Part shown: positions 43,411 to 55,077 of the stretch, one piece after another
Position numbering within the stretch: the first letter of the stretch is position 1
Layout of the letters: each line of letters begins with the position of its first letter
Assembly (NCBI RefSeq): GCF_023898315.1
Contig: NC_064616.1
Location: 708,131,389 to 708,195,388, forward strand
Direction: 5' to 3'
Source of the DNA: Schistocerca nitens
Lineage: Eukaryota; Arthropoda; Insecta; Orthoptera; Acrididae
DNA length: 64,000 nucleotides
Program-made: the position numbers and the translations under genes
The notes under the pieces: model-generated
The model's database searches: none
Told to the model about the DNA's origin: nothing
The model's input: the letters and a program-made list of their open reading frames with translations, nothing else

Positions 43411-44160
43411 TGTAGGAAGAACGCAGTTCCTTATTGTACACTGTATGCGGCAAGATATCCCAATAGACGGCAACCATATCGGCAATTACTTATGAACCTC
43501 CTCAAACAGTTACCTGAAAGTGGTAATGCAACACCTAGACAAGGTAACAGAAGGAAACATGTGACGACAGAAGAGGGTGAAATTAACGTTCTTGCTGCTG
43601 TTGCAGTTCATCCGCATGCCAGCTCCCGCGCAATCATACGAGGATGTGACAAGTCAGGCGAGAGTCCTATGTCTTCTCCATAGACATAGGATCCATCCGT
43701 ATCATATCTCTCTCCATCAACAGCTGCATGAAAACGATTATGAGAATCGTGTTAACTTCTGTAAATGAACGTTAAGACAAGATACTCCAGATTCATCACG
43801 TATCTTGTTTAGTGATCAACCCACATTTACCTATCACGGCCAGGGAAAACGCCAAAACATGCACTACTGGTTTGCTGACAATCCCCGTTGGCTTCGTCAG
43901 GTAGAACGTCAGCGCCCATTGATGTGGATAGTGAACCATCATCTCATAGATCCATTTTTCATAGACAGAACACTGAACGTGCACAAGTATCGCAGCCTCT
44001 TAACAGACCATATTCCACGGATGTTAGAAGACGTTCCTCTGCAGACAAGGACAAACGTCTCTTACCAACATGACGGCCGTCCAGCCCATAGCGCACGAAG
44101 TACTACAGCTTGTCTTCACGAAATGTTTCCAAATCGTTGGATTGGATGCAGAGGACCAGT

Positions 44161-44361
44161 TCAAATGGTTCAAATGGCTCTGAGCACTATGGGACTCAAC
44201 TGCTGTGGTCATAAGTCCCCTAGAACTTAGAACTACTTAGACCTAACTAACCTAAGGACATCACACACATCCATGCCCGAGGCAGGATTCGAACCTGCGA
44301 CCGTAGCGGTCGTGCGGTTCCAGACTGTAGCGCCTTTAACCGCTCGGCCACTCCGGCCGGC
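44161..44361 (-). mobile_element. tRNA-derived SINE, family L
   Basis: Reverse-oriented full family L SINE. Perfect 14-bp target duplication TGCAGAGGACCAGT (44147-44160 and 44362-44375), between the second and third catalytic motifs of the transposase. Confidence 0.96.
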
Positions 44362-44765
44362 TGCAGAGGACCAGTACCTTGGCCGGTCCATTCCCCGGAT
44401 TTGACGCCTGTAGATTTTTTTCTGTAGGAAAGCTGAAAGACGGTGTCTGCAAGGACATACAAGCTACACACGATGATTTGCAACAACGTATTACTGCAGC
44501 CTGTTCGGATATTTCCACTGAAATGCTAGCTCGTGTGCAGCAGTCGTTCCGTATCACACTGGAAGGGTGTACTGCCGCTGCTAGTGGTTACTTTAAACAC
44601 AACCTGTGATGGTAAATTGTCTCGTTACTGGTCAGAATCCGCATAACCAGTGTGAGCACTTGTATTTTTCTTTAGTGTGTGCCACCACAGGTACTGTACC
44701 AGTCGCGGCTTGGTAAATTTTCAAAATACAATATCTTGTAAATGACTCACACTAGGATCCTACAG

Positions 44766-44967
44766 CCGGCCGGAGTGGCCGAGCGGTTCTAGGCGCCTCA
44801 CTCTGGAGCCGCGCGATCGCTACGGTCGCAGGTTCGAATCCTGCCTCGGGCATGGATGTGTGTGATGTCCTTAGGTTAGTTAGGTTTAAGTAGGTCTAAG
44901 TTCTAGGGGATTGATGACCTCAGATATTGAGTCCCATAGCGCTCAGAGCCATTTGAACCATTTTTTT
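44766..44967 (+). mobile_element. tRNA-derived SINE, family L
   Basis: Full family L SINE (GTGGCCGAGCGGTTCTAGGC, GGTTCGAATCC). It interrupts the right inverted arm, as shown by comparison with the left arm, which is uninterrupted at this point. The flanking repeat (GATCCTAC / AATCGTAC) is imperfect. Confidence 0.92.
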
Positions 44968-45304
44968 AGAATCGTACAACAAACATCACTGGCATTCTAT
45001 TTTACCCTACTTTTAGTCAGGTAATGTCAATAGATATTCTTCCATTTAAAGGAACGCGTGTTTACACAAAAATACACTAAGTATTATTACAATCTGTTGA
45101 TTGGCTAACAGTACGAGCCTCTGACCACCAATCCATTGTGTGAAAACCGCACTTCAATAGCACCTTCCATTTCCGCAATATCTGTGGTACAAGTTTTAGA
45201 TGGTTCACCCTCAATAATTTATTACCGCTACACTTGACAAGTCGTCTGGCCGTAGGCACTTAATACTATCTGAGCGAAGCCGGTACGGATCGCCAGTACT
45301 GACA

Positions 45305-46715
45305 TACACTACTGGCCATTAAAATTGCTACACTACGAAGATGACGTGCTACAGACGAGAAATTTAACCGACAGGAAGAAGATGCTGTGATATGCAAATG
45401 ATTAGCTTTTCAGAGCATTCACACAAGGATGGCGTCGGTGGCGACACCTACAACGTGCTGACACGAGGAAAGTTTCCAACCGATTTCTCATACACAAACA
45501 GCAGTTGACCGGCGTTGCCAGGTGAAACGTTGTTGTGGTGCCTCGTGTAAGGAGGAGAAATGCGTACCATCGCGTTTCCGACTTTGATAAAGGTCGGATG
45601 GTAGCCTATCGTGATTGCGGTTTATCGTACCGCGACATTGCTGCTCGCGTTGAACGAGATCCAATGACTGTTAGTAGAATAAGGAATCAGTGGGTTCAGG
45701 AGGGTAGTACGGAACGCCGTGCTGGATCCCAACGGCCTCGTATCACTAGCAGTCGAGATGATAGGCATCTTATCCGCATGGCTGTAACGGATCGTGCAGC
45801 TACGTCTCGATCCCTGAGTCAACAGATGAGGACGTATGCAAGACAATAACCATCTGCACGAACAGTTCGACGACGATTGCAGCAGCATGGACTATCAGCT
45901 CGGACACCATGGCTGCGGTTACCCTTGATGCTGCATCACAGACAGGAGCGCCTGCGATGGTGTACTCAACGACGAACCTGGGTGCACGAATGGCAAAACG
46001 TCATTTTTTCGGATGAATCCAGGTTCTGTTTACAGCATCATGATGGTCGCATCCGTGTTTGGCGAGATCACGGTGAATGCACATTGGAAGCGTGTATTCG
46101 TCATTGCCATACTGGCGTATCACCCGGCGTGATGGTGTGGAGTGCCATTGGTTACGCGTCTCGGTCACCTCTTGTTTGCATTGACGGCACTTTGAACAGT
46201 GGACGTTACATTTCAGATGTGTTACGAGCCGTGGCTCTACCCATCATTCGATCCCTGCAAAACCCTACATTTCAGCAGGATAATGCACGACCGTATGTTG
46301 CAGGTCCTGTACGGGCCTTTGTGGGTACAGAAAATGTTCGACTGCTGCCCTGGCCAGCACATTCGCCAGATCTCTCACCAATTGAAAACGTCTGGTCAAT
46401 GGTGGCCGAGCAACTGGCTCGTCACAATGCGCCATACACTACTCTTGATGAACTGTGGTATAGTGTTGAAGCTGCATTGGCAGCTGTACCTGTACATGGC
46501 ATCCAAGCTCTGTTTGACTCAATGCCCAGGCGTATCAAGGCCGTTATTACGGCCAGAGGTGGCTATTCTGGGTACTGATTTGTCAGGATCTATGCACCCA
46601 AATTGCGTGGAAATGTAATCACATGTCAGTTCTAGTATAATATATTTTTGCAGTGAATACCCGTTTATCATCGGCATTTCTTCTTGGTGTAGCAATTTTA
46701 ATGGCCAGTAGTGTA
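45305..46715 (+). mobile_element. Tc1-like transposon, nearly intact
   Basis: Inverted ends TACACTACTGGCCATTAAAA (45305) and its complement ending 46715, bounded by TA. It starts about 125 bp beyond the long-arm mariner-type element. Same family as 34195-35603 and 50746-50952. Confidence 0.95.
45535..46578 (+). pseudogene. Tc1-like transposase with a single TAA
   Basis: 347 codons from the start at 45535 (GTG as printed, possibly a mutated ATG; the related frame begins MPRVRRRN-like) to TGA at 46576-46578, broken only by TAA at 45847-45849, where the sister copy has Gln. Helix-turn-helix: VSDFDKGRMVAYRDCGLS and DIAARVERDPMTVSRIRNQW. Core: FSDESRFCLQ (Asp), FQQDNARPYVAG (Asp; the usual His after ArgPro is Tyr), SPDLSPIENVW (Glu). 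C-terminus RGGYSGY. Otherwise intact. Confidence 0.9.
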
Positions 46716-47512
46716 TTTTACGACGGTAAGGGTTGATTGAGGAGCTGGTAAAATCATGGGACTCCATTAACAAGAAACGGTGTAGGTACAACAGAGCACT
46801 CTATGAGCTTCGACTACTGCGAGTTGGTGACGTACAAAGTCACCTAACTCTATGCTATGTCTACTGTTTGCCTCGGGGTGCTAAGGGTAGTCAGTGATTA
46901 ATTACGTAGAGGCGCTGTTAGTTAATGTCGAAGCCGGTATACGGGATTCGTACTACAAAGATAATAACTGCGCAAATGCCACTTGCAAGGAGTTTAATCT
47001 CTTGATAGAAACCCTGACTGAAGTATGTAGAAGTTAATAAGAACGGCCGCCAAGTTTACCTCCTTAATAACCAGTGGCGATGATATCTTCTGACCTGATA
47101 GTCTCCATAATCACTGAAGTCTACGTGTCTCGAAAATTCCCAGTTTCCCTTGTCTTTCTTCGTGGCTTCTGCTTGGCTCCAGTATTGACCGCACAATCCC
47201 CCACGGAATCCGCTCGCTACTACTTTTATCTAGTACAAGTTGTCCCCGCTCGCAGATAACGGTTCTTTCCCAGGGTCAATTACGTTGAGTGAATGTATAC
47301 TGGGGGAAGCGACTCTTCGTCGTACCATTGTCCTTTAAGCCGTCTGGCACCCAGTCAATTCCTGCCTACTGGTCGCTGCGCCTTCGCAAGGAGGCTCTTA
47401 AGCTCCAGTGTGAAGGCCGCACCATACTTGAGAGTCACTGGGAAATCACCGCACGCTTCCTGTCTCTTCCTCTGTTTGTTTGTTAATCGAGGTTCGTGAT
47501 ACCTAACAACAA
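46716..47512. other. Unassigned sequence
   Basis: No recognisable coding or repeat content. Confidence 0.5.
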
Positions 47513-47639
47513 AAAATGGTTCAAATGTCTCTGAGCACTATGGGACTTAACATCTATGGTCATCAGTCCCCTAGAACGTAGAAATACTTAAACCTAACTA
47601 ACCTAAGGACATCACACAACACCCAGTCATCACGAGGCA
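47513..47639 (-). mobile_element. tRNA-derived SINE, family G, 5'-truncated
   Basis: Only the shared body plus the CACGAGGCA block specific to family G remain; the tRNA head is lost. Perfect 12-bp target duplication ACCTAACAACAA (47501-47512 and 47640-47651). Confidence 0.95.
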
Positions 47640-47651
47640 ACCTAACAACAA

Positions 47652-48254
47652 TTTCTCTTTAGTTGTACGTTCTTCTTATACACACTTACGCGACCCATTC
47701 GGTAGCGAAACATTTTCATACGTTCGTACATGCAGAACAGACGTACTCGTGAATTAGAATCGTTATAAACCTTATACTTGTACAGCACTAGTCTTTAGCA
47801 TTCCACGAGATCTATTGGTAAATGTGGCAATAAAAATGCAAAAATACAAAAACATAAAATTCATTGCATTGCATTACGACAGAAATAGTCTTAAACTACG
47901 TCTTTGTAGTAGATATCGGGATTTTATGCCACAGAGTAGTTAAAAGAGCAAATATTTAAAACCAGCTTGCGTCCTATTTTTATAAGTACTTAACTAAATT
48001 AGGATAGTCTTCTGTAAAATATGAATCAAGGCTCTCATGGTACAAACTAATTGCAAAAGAAAATTACAAAATCGGCAATATGTTCAATAAATACGCAATA
48101 GATTCTATAAGTTTCGGTGCTGAATTGGCGGCAAACAATCCGAGCTATTACTCGAAGAAATATGGAACTACTTATATTGAAGATTCCTGCACTAGCAATT
48201 TTTTTATCGTTGCTGTTGACAACAATCTGCTTTGAGTAGACGAGAGCTGCGATG
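47652..48254. other. AT-rich unassigned sequence
   Basis: Nothing recognised. Confidence 0.5.
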
Positions 48255-48570
48255 CTTCGTGATTATTCTTTGTCATTGTTTCATTGTTTATGGTCCACAG
48301 AAGCGTTCTTGAGAGTCACGTTTTAGGCAAAAGAAGGATAATAGTGCCACGAGACCTTCCACATTCGCCTGATTTAGCCAGAGCAGACTTCATGCTCTTT
48401 CTCAGACAAAAATCTGTCCAAAAGAGCGAGCGTTTTGAGGATACTGAATCGGTAGAACAGAATGTTACGGCGACTCCGAACATCACTCCAGTCGGTACTA
48501 TTTCTATAGTGCTCCAAAGCCTGTTCCCTAGATGTTGCGAGTGAGTTCCAAGGAAATAGATATATACTGA
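48255..48570 (+). pseudogene. Mariner transposase C-terminal remnant
   Basis: Reads LGKRRIIVPRDLPHSPDLAR followed by ADFMLFLRQKSVQKSERFED, the region around the third catalytic Asp of mariner transposases (SPDLAPxDF..LFxxxK), and runs on with frameshifts to a YTERS-like end near 48570. No TIR was found. An old fragment. Confidence 0.65.
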
Positions 48571-49023
48571 ACGAAGTATTTTCTGTGCTAGGTATTTCAC
48601 CAGCTCTCTCTTTATTTTTATTTATTCTCTTTCAAACAAGCTTCGGGCACTCGATTTGGATCCTTCTGTCTCTTGTATTGGTAGGGTTAATATACATTAA
48701 AGACTATCGTCCGAGTAAATTGATTCGAATCCCATTTTCAATTGTGTTTTTTTTTGGACTTTTAGTCAGGCATCTGGCTTCCTATCCCATGTTTTCTGCT
48801 AGTTTCTCAAGCCACTTTGTATTTATGCCACCACTGCGGAGTGTCGCGGCCTACGTTGTCGAGCTGTCTTATAAAATATGTCACAGTATCTATTTCGGTA
48901 AACAATCTTGGTCCATGTCAACCAGTCAAGTGGGCTATCTCCTGCTCTCTCGACTTGCTTCTATAACGCCTTTACATGTAATTGTTTGATGATTTACCTT
49001 ACAATGCGTCTCAGCACTTAAGT
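48571..49023. other. Unassigned sequence
   Basis: An open frame of 134 codons at 48585-48989 has hydrophobic stretches but no family resemblance and no codon signature; I do not call it a gene. Confidence 0.45.
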
Positions 49024-49035
49024 CCAGGGGCCAAA

Positions 49036-49237
49036 AAAAAATGGTTCAAATGGCTCTGAGCACTATGGGACTCAACTGCTGAGGTCATAAGTCTCCTAGA
49101 ACTTAGAACTACTTAAACCTAACTAACCTAAGGACAACACACACATCAATGCCCGAGGCAGGATTCGAACCTGCGACCGTAGCGGTCGCGCGGTTCCAGA
49201 ATGTAGCGCCAGAACCGCTCGGCCACCAGCGGCCGGC
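49036..49237 (-). mobile_element. tRNA-derived SINE, family L
   Basis: Reverse-oriented full family L SINE with an A-rich junction. Perfect 12-bp target duplication CCAGGGGCCAAA (49024-49035 and 49238-49249). Confidence 0.95.
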
Positions 49238-49249
49238 CCAGGGGCCAAA

Positions 49250-50745
49250 CTGACGGTTTGAGTAGCCCTTAAGTCAACAATTACATTAGAAAAAAACTCT
49301 GTCGTAGATATTGATAAAATTATCTTTGCATTCTTTAACGTCACCACCTCTCTTTAAATGAACTGAAGTTACGCAAAGGAACTGAGAAAGGAAAACGTTA
49401 ACTTTCTGTAAATTCTGACTTGAAATAATTAGCAATAAATGCAACGTTAAGGAAAACAGGGGTTTCTTTGAATCTATTGGTAATGCCTTTACGTAAATTA
49501 TTAAACAATTTCAGTCGCAACTTTAAAATAGTTACAGCCCATAGTTAACTTGGAATGCAGTTTTTTGGTAATCTAGTAATCTATAAGTTGACGGTGAAAT
49601 TTAACGTTGTTTCCTTTCGGAAAATAATGTGTAATATATACTTGGGCTTCGAAAAGTAACAATGACTGCAGAGTCTATCGGAATTTAAAGACAAAATATA
49701 GCCGCGCCTGAAATGGCGCTTGAAAATTACGGAGACGAAACGAAAAGTTTTCGCATTTAATTAATCCACAATTACTAATCTTGTAAGGAAAGGAATGGAA
49801 TTTTAAATAGAAAAATGAATTTAATAATATATTTTCAAAGTAACTGACACACACTTACTTTTGGTTAGCACAGCGCCTGAACGATAATTGTGAGGGAAAA
49901 ATAAAAAAATTTGTCTGTGAACAAAATATTTTTATGTGATTCATATACATTTAATTATTCCCGAAATCTCATTAAACATTTATTCTCCAGAGAATAATTA
50001 GTGCTGAACATCAAGGTAAATTAACATCAGATCAAAGATGGCGCAATTCAGAATCGAGTGAGCTAACAAAGCAAGCCAGCAAAATCAGCGAAAAATGAGA
50101 TATCATCACTTATGTCGATGATCTTTGTTCATTTAGAGATTACATTTAAGGTTACAGCTCCCTTGTACAGTGGTTTATATTGTCATTTACGTCGATGGTC
50201 TTCGTTCATTTAGAGATTATATTTAAGGTCACAGTTCTGGTATCTCTGGTACAGCTCATATATCTCTAAAGCTTATACTTCTCGTTTGAGAACTTTGCAG
50301 CGTATATTTCCACAAATTTACGTTAATAAATTTCAGGGCAAAAATTTATAAAGTTTGGCTGTGACGGCATAAAGCCCGCTTGTACGCTGAGCTCTCACTA
50401 TACACATATATTTAAGATCAACATTTAACTACTGTTCACTTTATTTGCCACTGACAAAGTTCATGGGTATGAGTCTGAATGTTTGATTGCATGAGTCTTT
50501 CATCGCAACATTGATATTAAATATCATTCATTCAGTTAACGAAGTGCGGCTCGTTGTAATTTGCTTAGGCATTTCGTTACTTACATTTTCATTCCTGGCG
50601 TTTGCTTTTGCCGCTTAACTGCGGCCTGTGTTCTAACATCGCCTCGATTAAAAATTGTTCTTCCACTTATTCAGGCACAGTCCCATGCAGGACGAGGTGA
50701 AAACTAGTAATAGACGTACAGTCCTCAGCCTCTTTCATACATTTA
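49250..50745. other. AT-rich sequence with a tandem duplication
   Basis: At about 50101-50256 a unit of about 78 bp containing TTCATTTAGAGATTA occurs twice in tandem with several differences. The rest is AT-rich and unassigned. Confidence 0.55.
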
Positions 50746-50952
50746 TACACTACTGGCCATTAAAATTGCTACACCAAGAAGAAATGCAGATAGTAAACGG
50801 GTATTCATTGGACAAATATATTATACTAGAACTGACATGTGATTACATTTTCACGCAATTTGGGTGCATAGATCCTGAGAAATCAGTACCCAGAACAACC
50901 ACCTCTGACCGTAATAACGGCCTTGATACGCCTGGGCATTGAGTCAAACAGC
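50746..50952 (-). mobile_element. Tc1-like fragment, 3' end
   Basis: Carries the inverted end TACACTACTGGCCATTAAAA and the last part of the transposase (minus strand; SMPRRIKAV-type end with variations) of the family at 34195 and 45305, then breaks off at about 50952 within the CCTGGGCATTGAGTCAAAC region. Confidence 0.9.
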
Positions 50953-51370
50953 TTTTCTTTGAAAAGCTCCTGAGTCTTCGTGATGAACTAAAAGAACGAC
51001 GGCTCTTTGGGTAGGTTGTAGGTCGACGGCAGAACCCTCGGAAGCTGACAGGAACACAGGAAGACGGGCCAGGATGTCTTAGGTGGCTAATAGGATACAG
51101 GATGGTCGGGTTATGTTCCTCCGCAGGCAAGGTATCTCATGGGTTAGGCACATGCAAAAGAATCGTTTGGTATTAGCATACTAGTAGAGAGTTACGATGT
51201 GTCGGCTCAAAAGATGTTCATTGCTACACATATATTTGCACAAGTTAGTTTTATTGTTCGTAGTGACAGATTCTTATTCTGACATGATTCTTTCCTGTAT
51301 TTGTCTGCAGTATCGTTTCAGTTCAGGTACTGTTGTCCACGTTGAAACGAATATTTGTAGTGCACCACAA
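50953..51370. other. Unassigned sequence
   Basis: Nothing recognised. Confidence 0.45.
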
Positions 51371-52625
51371 TTACATTTACATTTACATTTACATTTATAC
51401 TCCGCAAGCCACCCAACGGTGTGTGGCGGAGGGCACTTTACGTGCCACTGTCATTACCTCCCTTTCCTGTTCCAGTCGCGTATGGTTCGCGGGAAGAACG
51501 ACTGTCTGAAAGCCTCCGTGCGCCCTCGAATCTCTCTAATTTTACATTCGTGATCTCCTCGGGAGGTATAAGTAGGGGGAAGCAATATATTCGATACCTC
51601 ATCCAGAAACGCACCCTCTCGAAACCTGGCGAGCAAGCTACACCGCGATGCAGAGCGCCTCTCTTGCAGAGTCTGCCACTTGAGTTTGCTAAACATTTCC
51701 GTAACGCTATCACGGTTACCAAATAACCCTGTGACGAAACGCGCCACTCTTCTTTGGATCTTCTCTATCTCCTCCGTCAACCCGATCTGGTACGGATCCC
51801 ACACTGATGAGCAATACTCAAGTATAGGTCGAACGAGTGTTTTGTAGGCCACCTCCTTTGTTGATGGACTACATTTTCTAAGCAATCTCTCAATGAATCT
51901 CAACCTGGTACCCGCCTTACCAACAATTAATTTTATATGATCATTCCACTTCAAATCGTTCCGCACGCATACTCCCAGATATTTTACAGAAGTAACTGCT
52001 ACCAGTGTCTGTTCCGCTATCATATAATCATACAATAAAGGATCCTTCTTTCTATGTATTCGCAATACATACATTTGTCTATGTTAAGGGTCAGTTGCCA
52101 CTCCCTGCACCAAGTGCCTATCCGCTGCAGATCTTCCTGCATTTCGCTACAATTTTCTAATGCTGCAACTTCTCTGTATACTACAGCATCATCCGCGAAA
52201 AGCCACATGGAACTCCCGACACTATCTACTAGGTCATTTATATATATTGTGAAAAGCAATGGTCCCATAACACTCCCCTGTGGCACGCCAGAGGTTACTT
52301 TAACGTCTGTAGACGTCTCTCCATTGATAACAACATGCTGTGTTCTGTTTGCTAAAAACTCTTCAATCCAGCGACACAGCTGGTCTGATATTCCGTAGGC
52401 TCTTACTTTGTTTATCAGGCGACAGTGCGGAACTGTATCGAACGCCTTCCGGAAGTCAAGAAAAATAGCATCTACCTGGGAGCCTGTATCTAATATTTTC
52501 TGGGTCTCATGAACAAATAAAGCGAGTTGGGTCTCACACGATCGCTGTTTCCGGAATCCATGTTGATTCCAACAGAGTAGATTCTGGGTTTCCAAAAACG
52601 ACATGATACTCGAGCAAAAAACATG
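51371..52625 (-). mobile_element. 5'-truncated copy of the full-length LINE family
   Basis: Nearly identical by eye to 9190-10420 of the complete element. It ends in a (TAAATG)n tail at 51371-51397 instead of (TGTAGA)n. Frames 52020-52604 (RT with SGVPQGSVMGP, FADDA) and 51454-52074 (C-terminal part) are separated by a 1-2 nt deletion at about 52067 (CAATACATACA against CAATACATTACA). The 5' truncation is within MSFLETQNLLC, at 52625. No target duplication is evident. Confidence 0.93.
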
Positions 52626-53827
52626 TTGCTATTTTTGATATGGTTCACAGTTAACATGTCTTTACACTATGCTATCACTACTTGTACTTAAGGAGTGTCC
52701 ATAGTAGAGCACATATTGTCAATTACACTTTCAGTTGCTGTGAGTACTGCATGATCGCGTGACTCATTCCACAGTGATTCCGGAGTCACTCAAGGCTTTG
52801 ACCACGCAGAAACGACAGATTGTGGTATACACTGTGCTCAATCACTTCGTAGCGTTTTGAGTCCGGCAAATCATCTACTCGTGTTTCATACAGGGGTTTT
52901 TACACATAGTGCTGCACTCGCTCATGCGATTAGACACATCGATGAAAGGTTAGTGTAAATTTTATAATGCATTTGCAGCACTAGCATGGTTGCTCTTCAC
53001 AACACACTAGTACAGTCATACTGTTTCTTGTTATTTTGCTCTTACTGCTCATGTACCATGGTTTTCTGTGGTAGTCTATAATAGTGTTGACTTTGGCATT
53101 CGGTTTCACTGTTTCGATTTCATAAAGTCTTTTGATTAGATCGCTGTGATGTTGAAACTATTAGGTTTGTATAAAGTGCAGGATAGATTTCGTTTCGATG
53201 CCTGTGTGGTCTTTTAATTCTGATATTTCATCGAACAACTTGATTTACATATAATGTGAAGACGCTAATACGTACTTATATTATTTACAATAATACTTGC
53301 TTGTAAGCTTTGCAAGTCGCAATGCGGACAGTGTATGGCCTCGTTTTTTTGTGCTGTGTGGCCGTGCTTTACACACGTCTATTCTGTGAATGTTTGGCAT
53401 CCATTTTAATTCATTAACTGAAGGAAACCTCTGTTCAGGAGATTTTTCAAATTTTTGTACCTTGAACAGAAAGAAAATTGCGAAAACTGACTCGCTATAG
53501 AACAAAACTAAAGTCCAGAGACATGAGATAGTGCCAAAATTTAAAGGCACACAATGTAACTGCAAAATTATTAAAGTTGTTGACCTGAGCCCCCTGCCTT
53601 TGAACTGAGGTATTTACACAATCATCCTTCATTTAATATTACTGCAGAGAATTTCTGTGTACTTAAAAACGTAAGACAATTCCAGCAAAACGTAACTACA
53701 CTCACACTCCTAGCTTCATTTCATTAAGTATTTAAATTCCTTAGTTCATATTTAGGTTTAGTAACGTACTTTCATGTACAGCACACACATACAGACTAAA
53801 AGACCCATACATAAAAAAATATATCTA
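52626..53827. other. Unassigned sequence
   Basis: No recognisable coding or repeat content. Confidence 0.5.
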
Positions 53828-54758
53828 CATCATACTCCGCAAGCCACCTAATGGTGTGTGGCGGAGGGTACTTTGGGTACCACTATCTGATCCCTCCAGC
53901 CCTGTTCCACTCGCGAATAGTGCGCGTGAAGAATGATTGTCGGTAAGCCTCTGTATTGGCTCTAATTTCTCGAATTTTCTCCTCGTGGTCAATACACGAA
54001 ATGTATGTGGAGGGTAGTAATATGTTGTCCGACTCCTCCTGAAAAGAGCTGTCCCGAAATTTCAGTAGTAAATCACTCCGTGGTGCACAACGTCTCTCTT
54101 GTAACGTCTGCCAGTGGAGTTTGTTTAGCATCTCCGTAACGCTCTCTATCCAGCTAAACGATCCCGTGACGAAACGCGCCGCTCTTCGTTGGATCTTCTC
54201 TATCAGTTCTACCTGATAGGGATCCCAGATAGATGAACAATACTCAAGAATCTGGCGAACAAGCACCTTATAAGCCACTTCCTTCGTGGTTGAGTTACAT
54301 TTCCTTAAGATTCTTCCGATGAATCTGAGTCTTGTGTCTGCTTTTCCCACTATCTGTTTTATATGGTCATTCCACTTAATATCGCTCTGGATAGTTACGC
54401 CTAGATATTTTACGGCAGACGCTGTCTCCAGATGTTTGTCATCAATAGAGTAGCTGTAAAGTAGTGGATTTCTTATCCTATGTATGCGCAATATGTTACA
54501 TTTATATTTACAGGGTCAACTGCCAGATCCTGCACCATTCATTAATTCGCTGCAGGTCGTTCTGCAAATTCTTACTATCTTCTGGCGTTGCTATTTTGGT
54601 ATAAACAACTGCATCATCTGCAAATAGCCTTAAAGAGCATCCGACTCTTTCCACCAGATCATTTAAATATATTGTGAACAGCAACGGTCCTATTACACTT
54701 TCCTGTGGTACTCCGGATATTACCTTTACGTCTGTCGATTTAGTTCGGTTGAGAGCGA
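53828..54758 (-). mobile_element. 5'-truncated LINE, third subfamily
   Basis: 3' end CTACATCATACTCCGCAAGC (53830). Frame 53883-54491 covers the C-terminal region (VKYLGVTIQSDIKWNDHIKQ, LVRQILEYCSSIWDPYQVEL). In another frame 54500-54755 covers RT with FADDAVVYT and SGVPQESVIGP, in which the usual PQGS is PQES. A frameshift lies near 54490. It is truncated at about 54758 in the RT. A diverged, dead copy. Confidence 0.85.
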
Positions 54759-55077
54759 TGTATTAATATGCCAAAGCTAGGAAGAATGTCTACAAAACTT
54801 TGACTGCTGCAGATTCTTGAAACTTAGACTGCTATATACATTTGTCAACTGGTGTATTCCGTAACACCATTTAGATTGCCTCTGAAGAAGATTCTCTGCT
54901 GTTCCACAGGCATTTTCCATAACAACATTTCTTTATCTAGCATCATTAGTTTTCTTTCATAGACGTATTAGTTTACATTTAACCTGTTATTTTGCCTTTA
55001 TCTTTCACTGGCAACACCATTAAACTGTGTAAAATTTCTCTGCTGTACTAAGGTTTTATAACACTACTTTTAATATA
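54759..55077. other. Unassigned sequence
   Basis: Nothing recognised. Confidence 0.45.

Larger units (their letters stand above)
43145..44610 (+). pseudogene. Mariner-type transposase, interrupted by two SINEs
   Basis: Starts at about 43151. N-terminal helix-turn-helix: YAECRKNAVPYCTLYAAR spanning the first SINE, followed by YPNRRQP. After frameshifts (43680-43800) the core reads MFSDQPTFTYHGQ (first Asp, about 43810), SYQHDGRPAHSA (second Asp, about 44062) and, beyond the second SINE, HSPDLTPVDFF (third Asp, about 44395), so it is a DDD mariner-type triad. A stop directly follows VDFFL. Decay is moderate. Confidence 0.8.
42560..45181 (+). mobile_element. Mariner-type transposon with long inverted repeats, hit by four SINEs
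   Basis: Left arm 42560 to about 43015 and right arm about 44705-45181 are inverted copies: TATTGYGGAAATGG at the tips, ACAATGGATTGGT..GTCAG, TGTTAGCCAAT, CTAAAAGTAGGGTAAA and GATATYGTATTTTGAAAA inside. Without their SINEs the arms are about 285 bp. Between them lies a broken plus-strand transposase. SINEs occupy 42671-42843 (left arm), 43212-43410, 44161-44361 (both in the transposase) and 44766-44967 (right arm). Confidence 0.82.

Noticed and set aside
48585..48989. Hydrophobic 134-codon ORF as a membrane protein gene
   Set aside because: T-rich composition produces Leu/Phe/Ser codons; no start context, splice or homology evidence.
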